A stretch of 64,000 nt of DNA, taken from assembly GCA_051650105.1 (NCBI GenBank), contig JBOFIJ010000003.1:1-64000 (forward strand), given 5' to 3'. This document shows, piece after piece, positions 9,701 to 18,534 of this stretch (its first letter is position 1; the number at the start of each line of letters is the position of its first letter). Origin of the DNA: CAMWXW01 sp051650105 (GTDB lineage Bacteria > Desulfobacterota > Desulfovibrionia > Desulfovibrionales > Desulfovibrionaceae). Below the pieces are notes generated by a model. The model ran no database searches. It saw only the letters and a program-made list of their open reading frames with translations, and was not told the origin of the DNA. The position numbers were made by a program, and so were the translations under genes.

Positions 9701-9879
9701 ATAAGTTCTGGGGAAGCACCAGGATATTTAGCAGAAACAGAAACAGTTGGAGGCGTGATAGTTGGATACAATTCAATGGGTAATTCTTGTAAGGCTAAAA
9801 ATCCAGCAAGTAAAATAAAAAGAGAAATGACTACGGAAAGTACTGGTCTCACAATAAAAAAAGTGAGTAATCTATGCAT
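6760..9879 (-). CDS. RND multidrug efflux pump, HAE-1 (AcrB/MexB) family
   Basis: A 1039-residue inner-membrane proton-driven exporter of the AcrB type, the usual full length. It begins with a transmembrane helix (RPVLSVVISLFILLAGF) and the typical ELYPTITPPTVSVSAKYPGA. Proton-relay residues are present: the DD pair in LAIGIVVDDTILVIENVERI around residue 405 and the lysine in GLTAKTAILIVEYA near residue 940. The start at 9879 is preceded by AGGAA. Such pumps need a periplasmic adaptor and an outer-membrane channel, but neither gene is next to it: upstream is a DciA-like gene and downstream a gap. Either the partners are encoded elsewhere or were lost. Substrates unknown. Confidence 0.9.
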   Translation of the reverse strand: MHRLLTFFIVRPVLSVVISLFILLAGFLALQELPIELYPTITPPTVSVSAKYPGASPELISSLVAAPLEEQINGVDGMMYINSVISRDGATIRAYFTPETNPHWAAIHVNNRIQTALSSLPQEVQRRGITVRKSSDSTLMFILLSSSLPQYDTIFLSNYASTNVVGELQRIHGIGDVTIHGAKPYAMRIWTNPHILASLKLSTQDIIDSIFVQNKQYPIGTIGESPNAVDVLYSVQDSGTLRSVEDFENIIVRSQKDASSLLLKDIATIELGTEIYHSTARYNGQPSISLAISLAPEGNALRVANDIEKTLKELQAHFPEGIQYIKAYDTTLYIKLSIESVIYTLIEALFLVILIIYLFLQNIKVTIIPCFAIPISIIGTFAGLYLFNSSINTFTLFALVLAIGIVVDDTILVIENVERILETTMLTPIQATIQAMEEITWPVIASTLVLCSVFIPIAFIQGLTGGMFREFAITISIAVCISSIVALTLTPALCALWLKKREAHTKISFFNKILHSFTKVYSSLLQILTRRYLLSGIFYIILFLLSYIMFTSLPKSFVPAEDQGTLRVIITLPDGASLERTLAVEEEFRKLASTEESIVTIMASVGRNALTGSLQENYASLFITLRHWDSRKNHDQSAQAILNRLRKECLSIADASFIFLLPSPIPRLGSAGGFKFYIQNQTNASVEELQKVTDSFKVLLQEQKVLTRINSLLTSTTPQIILSINKEKALLLGVDIQDIYKTLQSTLASTYINDFTLSDRPYRVLLQAQSSFRDSLEALHSLFVISRTTKSPIPLSSLVNFTHDTGPIVLERFNMYSAAPILGGAAEGYTSSQAIAIVENLAKKHLPEGYSVAWTGPAYQEKLSEGKTVSTILFSVLFIFLILAALYESFSLPIIIILTLPIALFGSTAFSHLRALSNDLYFQIALITLIGLTAKTAILIVEYAIKLHREGNSLEQAAIQASVQRIRPILMTMLSFILGSLPLVLATGAGSASKISLGTAIVGGITFYTFFGILFIPPLFIIILSVTQYIQKKLNNTAS

Positions 9880-9944
9880 AAGTAATTCCTACAAAGAGGG
9901 CTTTCAAATTGTGCCGTGGACAGTGGCATATAGAGATATATACT

Positions 9945-10433
9945 CTATATTTTTTTCATCCGTTTACGAAAAGCGTTATATGCCTTTTGTATGGCAGAAT
10001 TATGTGAAACAATATTATCTGAAAAAATGCTATGAACAGTAGGAGCATAAATTTCACTAGAATATATAATGGAATTGCTTTTTGTGAGGGGAGTCTCTCC
10101 TAGAGAATGTCGTATGGAAATTGAATGAAAATACTCCATTCCGAGAAAAGAATGTACTTTCTGTAAAATATCTTCCTTATAATAATGAGCTTCTTGAAGA
10201 GCCACAGAGTTGGTAGCAGTGAGCAGTAGGGTTGTTTTTCTCGTGTCTACAGGTGATAGAATATCTTTTATGGGTGAACCCATTATGGTATCCCAATTCT
10301 TCCATAGATCCAGTAACTTGTGTGTTAATTCAACAGTCGGTGTTGGTATTTTTTGAGAAATAAGTTCATCTTCGTCGCAAAACAAAGCCATGTTGAGGAT
10401 ATCTGAAAGATCTTTTTTAAATAAGGGATACAT
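9945..10433 (-). CDS. DciA/DUF721-like protein
   Basis: A protein of about 162 residues with the pattern of the DUF721/DciA family: an N-terminal FKKDLSDILNMAL, then LWKNWDTIMGSPIKDILSPV, then LLLTATNSVALQEAHYYKEDILQKVHSFLG. In many bacteria lacking DnaC/DnaI, DciA loads the replicative helicase DnaB. The longest frame starts with TTG at 10493. I prefer ATG 10433, which begins directly before the conserved N-terminal segment, although no strong ribosome-binding site is seen. The gene is divergent from murF. The C-terminus is poorly conserved and basic (FRKRMKKI). Confidence 0.6.
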   Translation of the reverse strand: MYPLFKKDLSDILNMALFCDEDELISQKIPTPTVELTHKLLDLWKNWDTIMGSPIKDILSPVDTRKTTLLLTATNSVALQEAHYYKEDILQKVHSFLGMEYFHSISIRHSLGETPLTKSNSIIYSSEIYAPTVHSIFSDNIVSHNSAIQKAYNAFRKRMKKI

Positions 10434-10628
10434 AAGAATCCATAAAGAACCATAATAACTTTGTATGTTAGCATAGGATAAAATAAAAATCAAAAAGATT
10501 TTTCTACTATTTTTTTTATTACTATTATGATAAAATTAGGTGAAGTATTTGTGGGACATATTTCCCTTTTATGTCTATGTATAATAAGTAATAAAGATTA
10601 CTAACATGAGAGGAAAAGACCAATTATA

Positions 10629-12077
10629 ATGAATATTGAAGAGATGGCAAAATATATAGAAGGGGAAATTATCTTTGGCAATAATAAAGCAGGAGAGATA
10701 TATACAGGTACAGTATCGATAAATACAAGGACAAGTAAGGTGGGAGACGTTTTCATAGCGTTACCTGGTATTCGAAATAATGGACACACTTTTGTAGAAG
10801 AAGCTGTAAAAATGGGCGCAAGTGCCATTATTGTGGAAGAAGATATTAAGGAGCTTTGTCTTCCAGTTATTAAAGTAAAAAGTAGTCTTCATGCTTTGCT
10901 TGCTTTAGCTCATTATAAACGTTCGCAGTATAATGGAATTGTCGTTGCTGTAACAGGGTCTGCAGGTAAAACGACAGTGAAGGAATTATTAAGCTCTGTT
11001 TTGTCTAAAAAATATAGAGTAGATAAGAATTTTGTAAATTATAATAATCAAATAGGCATGTCTTTATCCATACTTGCATCTTCTTTATCAAGTGATATAT
11101 GGATAATGGAAGTAGGAATAAGTGAAGCACATGATATGCAAGAATTAGGAAGATGTTTAACGCCAGATATTGCTCTTATTATAAACTCTGGGAGTGCACA
11201 TGAAAGTGGTTTAGGAGAAAAGGGTGTTGCATACCACAAGGCATCATTAATAGCATATCTTTCCGCTAAGAGTGTATCATTTTTTGATACAAAGCTCGAT
11301 TCTTGTGCTTTTGTGTGTTCCTCGTATAAAGACCTTCTGGAGGAAGCTCAAAAAATAGGCACTGTTCCTATACATACGTATTCCTCTTGTAAAGAAGAGG
11401 TGAATTCTATGAACCAGGAAGACCTCCATTGTGTTTATATTGGCAAGGAAAAGAATCAAGGCCTATATCGTGTGTGTTATGGTACTTTGGAGGAAACTCT
11501 TTTGTTGCCTTATTTAGGTTCATTTATGGCGGAGAATGTCGTGGCTATTTTTTCTGTAGCACTATATTTTGGATTAGATTTTATGGAGATAGTAGAGTAT
11601 ATTTCTAGTAGCCCAAAAATAGAGCAAAGGAATAATCTTGTACAAGTTAAGGAGCACATTATAATAGATGACAGTTATAATGCAAATCCTGTTTCAATGT
11701 GTGTAATGGTTGAGACAATAATGGAGTATAAAGATGAATATTCTATGGTATTATTGTTAGGGGATATGAATGAACTTGGTACAAAGTCTAATGAAGAACA
11801 CGAAGCATTGGGGGAATATATAGCTAAACAATATACTACTGCATCGATACATATTTTTTGGAAGGGGATTTTTTCAGAAAGTGTACTGAGGGGCTTAAGG
11901 AAGGCAGGCTTTATGGGTACATTTCTTGCTGTTATATCAGAAGAAGAATTTCTTATAAATATAAAAGAAATTGTAGTGAAACCGACAGCCTTTTTGTGTA
12001 AAGGGTCTCGTTCAAATGCATTAGAAAAATATGTAAAAGCACTGTGTATATATCTTGGAGTGGAAGATGTTATATAA
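10629..12077 (+). CDS. murF: UDP-MurNAc-tripeptide:D-Ala-D-Ala ligase
   Basis: A 482-residue cytoplasmic Mur ligase that adds D-Ala-D-Ala to the UDP-MurNAc tripeptide. The N-terminal domain binds the UDP moiety (SINTRTSKVGDVFIALPG). The ATP-binding P-loop is VTGSAGKTTVKELL at about residue 112, followed by the Mur-ligase YNNQIGM segment and DDSYNANPVSM near residue 350. It opens a four-gene run, murF-mraY-murD-ftsW, in the order found in dcw clusters, but murE and ftsI are not upstream. A -10-like TATAAT is at 10580-10585 with no clear -35. The start ATG has only a distant GAGAGG upstream. Confidence 0.95.
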   Translation: MNIEEMAKYIEGEIIFGNNKAGEIYTGTVSINTRTSKVGDVFIALPGIRNNGHTFVEEAVKMGASAIIVEEDIKELCLPVIKVKSSLHALLALAHYKRSQYNGIVVAVTGSAGKTTVKELLSSVLSKKYRVDKNFVNYNNQIGMSLSILASSLSSDIWIMEVGISEAHDMQELGRCLTPDIALIINSGSAHESGLGEKGVAYHKASLIAYLSAKSVSFFDTKLDSCAFVCSSYKDLLEEAQKIGTVPIHTYSSCKEEVNSMNQEDLHCVYIGKEKNQGLYRVCYGTLEETLLLPYLGSFMAENVVAIFSVALYFGLDFMEIVEYISSSPKIEQRNNLVQVKEHIIIDDSYNANPVSMCVMVETIMEYKDEYSMVLLLGDMNELGTKSNEEHEALGEYIAKQYTTASIHIFWKGIFSESVLRGLRKAGFMGTFLAVISEEEFLINIKEIVVKPTAFLCKGSRSNALEKYVKALCIYLGVEDVI

Positions 12078-13143
12078 TTTCTTGTATCCTTTGTCTGAAA
12101 GTATTTCTTTATTAAATATTTTCCGTTACATCACGTTTCGTTCTGCAGGTGCATTTTTTACGGCATTACTTATAACAATTTTCTTTATGCCTCGGTGTCT
12201 TGAATGGTTAAAGTCGTTAAAATTTAGGCAACAAATACATGAATCGGTAGAAAAACATCAATCTAAATCTGGCACACCAACTATGGGTGGGATACTTATC
12301 TTAGTTTCAGTCGTTTTTTCCGTATTACTTTGGGCGGATTTATCCAATATCTATATTTGGTATACAATAAGTATTTTTTGTGCTTTTGGAACTATTGGCT
12401 TTATAGATGACTTTACAAAAATCTGTAAACAAAAAAATAGAGGTCTTTCTGCAAAACAAAAATTTGTGCTTCAGCTAATGCTCAGTGTTGGTGTAGTATA
12501 TTGTATGGTTGAGTACAATAATTTTAGTACAGCAATAGATATTCCATTTTTTAAGAATCTTAATCCAGATCTAGGAATATTATATATTGTATTTGCTTCC
12601 TTGGTATTAGTGGGTGCATCAAATGCAGTTAATCTTACAGACGGTTTAGATGGTCTTGCTATTGGTTCTTCAACAGTAGCGAGTGCATGTTTAGCAATAT
12701 TTATCTATTTGGCTGGTAATTCGTATGTTGCAAATTATCTGCAGGTACCGTATGTGCCAGGTGCTGGAGAGGTAACAGTATTTGCCACAGCATTAATGGG
12801 TGCAGGAATAGGTTTTTTATGGTATAATGCGTATCCTGCACAGGTTTTTATGGGGGATGTGGGTTCTCTTAGTATTGGTGGTGTTCTTGGTTTTTTTGCA
12901 ATATTAGCGAAACAGGAACTTCTTCTTATTATTATAGGAGGGCTTTTTGTGGTAGAAACTCTTTCTGTTATTTTGCAGGTGGGTTATTTTAAGGTTTCTA
13001 AGGGAAAGCGTATTTTTTTAATGGCGCCATTACACCATCATTTTGAATTAAAAGGTATTCCGGAATCAAAAATTATTATCCGTTTTTGGCTAATTTCAAT
13101 AATTTGTGGTTTGTTGGCATTGTCGACATTAAAGATACGATGA
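12067..13143 (+). CDS. mraY: Phospho-MurNAc-pentapeptide translocase
   Basis: A 358-residue membrane enzyme that transfers phospho-MurNAc-pentapeptide to undecaprenyl phosphate, making lipid I. About ten membrane helices are visible. Hallmarks are TPTMGGILI near residue 70, the Asp-rich FIDDFTK, NAVNLTDGLDGLAIG around residue 190, and APLHHHFELKG near the end. The frame is open to a TTG at 12055; the ATG at 12067 has GGAG six nucleotides upstream and is preferred. It overlaps the end of murF by 11 nt, suggesting coupled translation. Confidence 0.95.
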   Translation: MLYNFLYPLSESISLLNIFRYITFRSAGAFFTALLITIFFMPRCLEWLKSLKFRQQIHESVEKHQSKSGTPTMGGILILVSVVFSVLLWADLSNIYIWYTISIFCAFGTIGFIDDFTKICKQKNRGLSAKQKFVLQLMLSVGVVYCMVEYNNFSTAIDIPFFKNLNPDLGILYIVFASLVLVGASNAVNLTDGLDGLAIGSSTVASACLAIFIYLAGNSYVANYLQVPYVPGAGEVTVFATALMGAGIGFLWYNAYPAQVFMGDVGSLSIGGVLGFFAILAKQELLLIIIGGLFVVETLSVILQVGYFKVSKGKRIFLMAPLHHHFELKGIPESKIIIRFWLISIICGLLALSTLKIR

Positions 13144-13153
13144 GGAAATTATT

Positions 13154-14443
13154 ATGAAATTAATGTTAAGAAAAGGTATGGAGGCAGTTGTTGTAGGTGG
13201 AAAGAAATCTGGGATTGCTGCAATTAAGTTATTACATAGTAAAGGTTTTTCTGTTCGTTTATTAGAAAAAGAAGAAAATACTATTTTAGAAGGGGATTTA
13301 CTATTCTTAAAAGAAAATAATATTCCTGTATTATATGGTTCCCATAATGCTGCACAGTTTTCACAATGCGATATTGTTGTATTAAGTCCAGGTATTCGTA
13401 TGAAAAAGATATATGAGTTGCTTCCAAAAGAAAAGGCTCCAATTCTTATTGGTGAAATTGAGCTAGCATATGCTTTTCTTGGGGATGAACCTATTATAGG
13501 AGTGACGGGAACAAGTGGTAAAAGCACAGTTTCTACACTAATAGCAAAGATGCTAGAAAGACACGGTCTGCGGGTTTTTTTGGGTGGTAACATAGGCGTG
13601 CCATTAAGTGAATATATTCTTTCTGATAAAAAAGCAGATGTGATAGTGATGGAATTATCTAGTTTCCAATTGCAAAGTGTAGTATCTTTTTCTCCTAAAG
13701 TAGCGGTATTAACAAATATTACGCCGAATCATTTGGATTATCATGAGAGTATTCAAGAATATACAGAAAGTAAAATGAGGCTTTTTAAAAAACAAGGTTC
13801 AAATGATTTTGCTTTTATATATTCTAATATGCGTTCTCTATATGATGAATATGGTATACATTCTATCTTGAAAGTATTTGATACTGTTGGGCGGTTCAAA
13901 ACGCCATATTTAAAGGGAAAGCATAATGATATTAATGCCGAAGTGGCATTCCAGGTAAGTAAAATTTTTGGTGTAACAGAGGCAGAAGCACAGGATGTGC
14001 TTTTATCATTTAAGCCATTAAGTCATAGATTAGAAGAAGTTATTGTCGCTAATGGTATAACGTATGTTAATGATTCAAAAAGTACGACAGTCGATTCATT
14101 ATCTGTGGCTTTAGATACAATAAATACACCTATTATTTTACTTGCTGGTGGTAAGTTTAAGGGTGGAGATTTTGTCGGTCTGCGTGATATGATGCAAGAA
14201 AAGGTGAAATATATAGTTTTATTTGGTGGGGGTAGACATATCCTAACATCTGCATGGTCTGGGGTAGCACCTATTGTATGGTACCCTACTCTTGAAGAGG
14301 CTGTAGTACATGCAAAAAGAGAGGCAGAAGAAGGAGATACTGTTTTATTATCTCCAGCTAATGCAAGTTTTGATTTATTTCATAGTTATGAAGAGCGTGG
14401 TATAGCTTTTAAAAAAGCTGTTTTAGAAGAAGTGCACAAATAG
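13154..14443 (+). CDS. murD: UDP-MurNAc-L-alanine:D-glutamate ligase
   Basis: A 429-residue Mur ligase that adds D-Glu to UDP-MurNAc-L-Ala in the cytoplasm. It has a Rossmann-like N-terminus (EAVVVGGKKSGIAAI), the ATP P-loop GVTGTSGKSTVSTLIAKML near residue 117, an NHLDYH motif, and YVNDSKSTT. It begins 10 nt after mraY with GAGG upstream, and is part of the same transcription unit. Confidence 0.95.
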   Translation: MKLMLRKGMEAVVVGGKKSGIAAIKLLHSKGFSVRLLEKEENTILEGDLLFLKENNIPVLYGSHNAAQFSQCDIVVLSPGIRMKKIYELLPKEKAPILIGEIELAYAFLGDEPIIGVTGTSGKSTVSTLIAKMLERHGLRVFLGGNIGVPLSEYILSDKKADVIVMELSSFQLQSVVSFSPKVAVLTNITPNHLDYHESIQEYTESKMRLFKKQGSNDFAFIYSNMRSLYDEYGIHSILKVFDTVGRFKTPYLKGKHNDINAEVAFQVSKIFGVTEAEAQDVLLSFKPLSHRLEEVIVANGITYVNDSKSTTVDSLSVALDTINTPIILLAGGKFKGGDFVGLRDMMQEKVKYIVLFGGGRHILTSAWSGVAPIVWYPTLEEAVVHAKREAEEGDTVLLSPANASFDLFHSYEERGIAFKKAVLEEVHK

Positions 14444-14481
14444 TTTGAGTTTGTAAATGGTATAAAGGGGTATATATTTTC

Positions 14482-15630
14482 GTGGTCTATACGCAAAGAA
14501 TAGCTAGTAATGTGAATAATGACAATGTCTTGACAAACGGTTCTATGGATTGGATGCTTTTTAGCATAACAATATTTATTATATTGATAGGAATAGTAAT
14601 GGTATTTAGTGCAAGTGGCGCAATAGCTACAGTGAAATACCATTTTGTATTAAGACAGGCCATTTTTGCAGTTATAGGAATAGTATTAATGATTGTTAGC
14701 AGATATATTCCTTTTACTATTATATATAATATGCATTATCCACTCATGGTAGGATCGGTAGTACTATTGTTAATAGTACTAAGTCCTTTTGGTATTAACA
14801 TAAATGGGGCAAATCGTTGGATTGTACTGGGAAGTATTAGTATACAACCAATGGAATTCACACGTATAGCATTAGCACTGTATCTTTCTTATTTTTTAGG
14901 AACAAAACAAGAATATATTAAAACGTTTGATAAAGGATTAATTCCTCCGGTTCTTGCAACCTCGCTTTTGTGTTTGTTGCTAGTATTGCAGCCAGATTTT
15001 GGAGGGGCATTTATACTCGCTTGTATCCTTTTGGTCATGTCTGTGGTTGGAGGAGTGAGATATATATATACTCTTTCTGCTGTGGCTATAACAGCAATAG
15101 TTGGGAGTATTCTTATTGTTTCATCACCTTATAGAATGCGTCGGTTCTTGTCATTTTTAGATCCCTTTCAAGATGCAAGTGATTCTGGATATCAAATAGT
15201 TCAGTCTTTGTATGCAATAGCTTCTGGCGGAATTTTTGGTGTGGGGCTTGGAGAGGGTAGACAAAAACTTTTCTATTTACCAGAGGCTCATAATGATTTT
15301 ATTTTTGCTATTATTGGAGAAGAATTGGGCTTTTTAGGAGTGAGTGTTATTTTAGGATTATATATGTTTTTATTTATACGTGCATTTAGAATTGTATTTC
15401 TTCAGACAGAATTGCGAGATATGTTAATAACGTTTTCTATGAGTTTTATTTTAGCATTAAGTGTTATTTTTAATTTGGCAGTTGTTGTGGGGCTCCTTCC
15501 ACCAAAGGGAATTGCATTGCCTTTTTTAAGTTATGGTGGTAGTTCTTTAATTGCATCGTGTATTTGCGTAGGTATATTGCTCAGGTTTTCTTCAAAAATA
15601 CAGAGTAATATAGTGAAGGGTGTGAGATAA
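14482..15630 (+). CDS. ftsW: Cell-division SEDS protein
   Basis: A 382-residue polytopic membrane protein of the SEDS family, the septal peptidoglycan glycosyltransferase working with FtsI. About ten helices are visible. Signatures are the NGANRWI loop near residue 115, LLVLQPDFGGAF, and the C-terminal LPFLSYGGSSLIASCICVGI. The start is a GTG at 14482 with AAAGGGG upstream; there is no ATG in the first 25 codons. It is the last gene of the dcw fragment; murG, murC and ftsQAZ do not follow, and a 450-nt gap comes next. Confidence 0.93.
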   Translation: MVYTQRIASNVNNDNVLTNGSMDWMLFSITIFIILIGIVMVFSASGAIATVKYHFVLRQAIFAVIGIVLMIVSRYIPFTIIYNMHYPLMVGSVVLLLIVLSPFGININGANRWIVLGSISIQPMEFTRIALALYLSYFLGTKQEYIKTFDKGLIPPVLATSLLCLLLVLQPDFGGAFILACILLVMSVVGGVRYIYTLSAVAITAIVGSILIVSSPYRMRRFLSFLDPFQDASDSGYQIVQSLYAIASGGIFGVGLGEGRQKLFYLPEAHNDFIFAIIGEELGFLGVSVILGLYMFLFIRAFRIVFLQTELRDMLITFSMSFILALSVIFNLAVVVGLLPPKGIALPFLSYGGSSLIASCICVGILLRFSSKIQSNIVKGVR

Positions 15631-16083
15631 TTTTCTTATTTCTTTTTTCATAAAAATAAAGAAATACATGATTTTGTGTAGCATGTTTATGCTAAGAGGA
15701 GTTATTGTACTAGTGTATTAAAGAAAAGGTATTGTGTTAGAAAAATAGGAAGAGTGGAGAATGAGGGCTATAATAAAAAATATATTATGGCTTCTTACTA
15801 AGCAGTGAAGCATATAAGATTTTTATAAAGAATGGTAAAGAATAAAATTGATCTTAAGCATAAAAAATAATGCTAACATTTCCTTGTATGTATCATGTAT
15901 TTTCCAAGAAATTATCCGAAAATATATAAGAGGGGATCGTTATTTCTTATTATTCCTTTTAGTCAAAATGCTATTATATGATGAGAAATAAAATATATTC
16001 TTTAGTTAAAAAATACTGTGAGAAAATAGCTAAGAAAAATATACCGAATAAATAAAAACAAATAATAGAATTATTATGTATCA
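15631..16083. other. Gene-free gap between convergent ftsW and the M99 gene
   Basis: AT-rich. A perfect small hairpin TAGCAT-GTTT-ATGCTA at 15679-15694 is present but lacks a T-run. No coding frame recognised. Confidence 0.5.
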
Positions 16084-17583
16084 TCAGGCTGGAAACCGAA
16101 TATAAAAAATTCCGACAAAGGTTTTCTCTTTGTATAACTCTACTCTGAATGTGCGCGATTTTTTATCTATGGAATATTGTGGAAGAAGATCTTGTTTTTG
16201 CAGAAGGATATCAAATTCATTACTAATACCTTTTTTTGTGTAGCCAATAACATTTAGCCTATGGCCTTTAATAGAAGGGATAAAAAAAGATTTGTTGACA
16301 GGAATAACAGAAGAGAGTGGAACTATAGAATGTTTACCATCAACAATAATGGGGAGCTCTTTTAAGGAATCATCGAATGGAATTTGTTCAGTAGACAGCC
16401 TAGTAAGGAGTCTATTGCCGTAGCGCACGATATACTCTTTTTTGTTTTTAGGATTTTGTTCAACGTGAATGAGTGGATTTTCACTAGAGAATGTGAGTAG
16501 TTCAGATTTTATGGGAATATAAGAAAGCTTTGGCCGCACGTCTTTTAGTGGAAGATAAAAAGAATCGGAAAGGGATATATTAACATCATAAAGGGCATTC
16601 CAAACACCAGAGGTAGTTAATGGAAAATCTCTTTTAAATTCAATACCTCGTTCTTCCAAGAGTGCTTCTAATGCCAGCAAGTGATAATAAACTCTTTTGG
16701 TGAGGGAAAAATTTTTGCTAGCTTCAGAAGCAATAGCAGCTTTGCCATTTTTTATAGTAAACCAGGTGAGAGATTTTTCCATTTCCTTATTGCCTTCCTT
16801 AGTTCGTGTATTATGAAGGTGATAGATATGGAGAGTATCAAGGACAGATTTATTAACTTTTGTAATAATATTTGAAGAAAGCTGTTCAATATTGGAATGA
16901 GGGATGGTGGGATCAAGAGCCGTTTGGTCAATAATAAGGCATTGTCCCCAGCGTTTTGGGGAAAATTGTGGTGAGAGATATATAGGTCTGTAAAAACCAC
17001 TCCCATCATGCATATGATAAACGAAGTCAACATTGTTATCGAGAATGAGTTCTTTTATATTCTTTACTCGGAGATAATCTGGATCATTTTTTGAGATAAA
17101 ATCAAATTTCCTATTCATGTCATTAGATATCCCTCTGTTAGCGGATAAAATGCTTGGAAAATTGAGGTTTGGAACAATCCATAACGCTCCAGAATAGAAT
17201 GTATACCGCGTAGCAAGAAGGGAGGCTGCAGAGAAAGCACCAGGTTCATCACCTTGTATTCCGGCAATAACGAGAAGTGCTGGATTTGTGTTTTCGGGGT
17301 GTTCAAATGTAAAAAGAGTGAAAGACAGATCCTTGTTATTTGATGTAGCGGTGTCTCTTGTTTTTGAAATGGTTTTTGTTAAGGGTATTTTGATAGATCC
17401 TTTTTCTTTTTCAGGAGAGGAAGTCACTTTTTGTATGGAATTTGTTGAATCTTCGGAAGTATCCTTATTGTGTGGAATTTCTGCAGAGCGAGGACTTTCT
17501 TGATAAGAAAAACCACTTTCTAAGGGAAGAAAAAATTGTATACACAAAATAGTAAAGAGGAAAGTAGAAAATAGAGATTTCAT
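16084..17583 (-). CDS. M99-family peptidoglycan carboxypeptidase (Csd4/Pgp1-like)
   Basis: A 499-residue periplasmic zinc carboxypeptidase, probably trimming peptidoglycan stem peptides. The N-terminal signal segment MKSLFSTFLFTILCIQFF is followed by a long Ser/Thr/Lys linker. The metallopeptidase domain starts near residue 88. In AGIQGDEPGAF the first zinc ligand is Gln110 in place of His, with Glu113; His190/192 lie in YHMHDGSGF, and the probable catalytic Glu is in ASEASKNF. The Gln ligand is the hallmark described for Helicobacter Csd4, a D,L-carboxypeptidase needed for helical shape; Campylobacter Pgp1 is related. The start at 17583 overlaps the stop of the upstream M15 gene (TGATG), indicating coupling. 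A role in vibrioid cell curvature is inferred. Confidence 0.85.
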   Translation of the reverse strand: MKSLFSTFLFTILCIQFFLPLESGFSYQESPRSAEIPHNKDTSEDSTNSIQKVTSSPEKEKGSIKIPLTKTISKTRDTATSNNKDLSFTLFTFEHPENTNPALLVIAGIQGDEPGAFSAASLLATRYTFYSGALWIVPNLNFPSILSANRGISNDMNRKFDFISKNDPDYLRVKNIKELILDNNVDFVYHMHDGSGFYRPIYLSPQFSPKRWGQCLIIDQTALDPTIPHSNIEQLSSNIITKVNKSVLDTLHIYHLHNTRTKEGNKEMEKSLTWFTIKNGKAAIASEASKNFSLTKRVYYHLLALEALLEERGIEFKRDFPLTTSGVWNALYDVNISLSDSFYLPLKDVRPKLSYIPIKSELLTFSSENPLIHVEQNPKNKKEYIVRYGNRLLTRLSTEQIPFDDSLKELPIIVDGKHSIVPLSSVIPVNKSFFIPSIKGHRLNVIGYTKKGISNEFDILLQKQDLLPQYSIDKKSRTFRVELYKEKTFVGIFYIRFPA

Positions 17584-18437
17584 CACAGAACCCTTACATG
17601 CCATGGTTCGAACCGAACACCTAACGTGTTTTCATGGGGATAGCGTAATTGAAGATAGCCTTCTTCGGCAAGTTGTTTATATGTTGTTGTATTCATAAAT
17701 TCTTTTGTAAAATTATTGGCACCAAGCCCTCTTTCTCCAATATCAAAATCTCCAGAACTGTGAAAAGAGTATGCTGGAGGAGCTATAGACCTAGAGGCAA
17801 GAGAGATATTGTGTTTGGAATGGGTTGTTTTTTGTAAAAAGAGATGGAATTGTTTCATAATACCTCGGACACCAGAAGTAAGTACTAGAGTATTCCCCAT
17901 ACGTTTTTGTAATGTTAGCCAAAGCTGATAGGCTTTTCCTTTATAGAGATAATTCCCTGAATGGGGTATTTTCAGGATAGTGGAACTTTTGATAGTAGAT
18001 GTGATCTGAGGCAAGGTTTTTTCACCAAAAAAGCCAAATTGGGAGACGTCGGAATAAAAGAATTCCTCTAAAAGAGCAATTTCTTCTTTTGGAAATTGAC
18101 AAATATTGGAATATTGTTTGGCATATTTTAGTGCTGTATCAAAACCAAGAACCATAAATCTGCCGTGCCCAACAGTATTTTGTAATCGTGATAACCTTTT
18201 TGTAACAGAGAGGAGCAGTGTTTGTTTACTTTCTGAAAGAATAACGTCAGAAGGGTGAGGTTTGTCGAAGTGTTCCATTTTTGAGAGATAATCTTTAATA
18301 TTTTCGTGCGAAGGATAAGGTGTATTTTCGGCGATCTGGACAAAATTTTGCGAAAAAGCATACCGAGAAGTATAGAGAGATAGAGGAAACATGGTTACAG
18401 AAGCAGCTATGTTTTTTATAAAGTTTCTTCTTTTCAT
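17583..18437 (-). CDS. M15-family D,D-carboxypeptidase-like protein with Tat signal
   Basis: A 284-residue exported protein. The N-terminus MKRRNFIKNIAASVTMFPLS has a twin-arginine pattern. The C-terminal domain shows the M15 zinc site: SFHSSGDFD (His226, Asp232) and EPWHVRV (Glu277, His280). The family includes VanY-type D-alanyl-D-alanine carboxypeptidases that cleave the terminal D-Ala of peptidoglycan stems. It is the first gene of a two-gene unit with the M99 carboxypeptidase, which starts inside its stop codon. The two would act in sequence on pentapeptide, then tetra- or tripeptide stems (inference). Confidence 0.82.
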   Translation of the reverse strand: MKRRNFIKNIAASVTMFPLSLYTSRYAFSQNFVQIAENTPYPSHENIKDYLSKMEHFDKPHPSDVILSESKQTLLLSVTKRLSRLQNTVGHGRFMVLGFDTALKYAKQYSNICQFPKEEIALLEEFFYSDVSQFGFFGEKTLPQITSTIKSSTILKIPHSGNYLYKGKAYQLWLTLQKRMGNTLVLTSGVRGIMKQFHLFLQKTTHSKHNISLASRSIAPPAYSFHSSGDFDIGERGLGANNFTKEFMNTTTYKQLAEEGYLQLRYPHENTLGVRFEPWHVRVL

Positions 18438-18534
18438 TGTTGGAGTCTTTATGTTAATATGTTGCCGAATAGTACAGTATTTATAGCGAATCGTAAAGGT
18501 TTTTCTTATATTTATATAGCAAAGAGGAAAAGTA

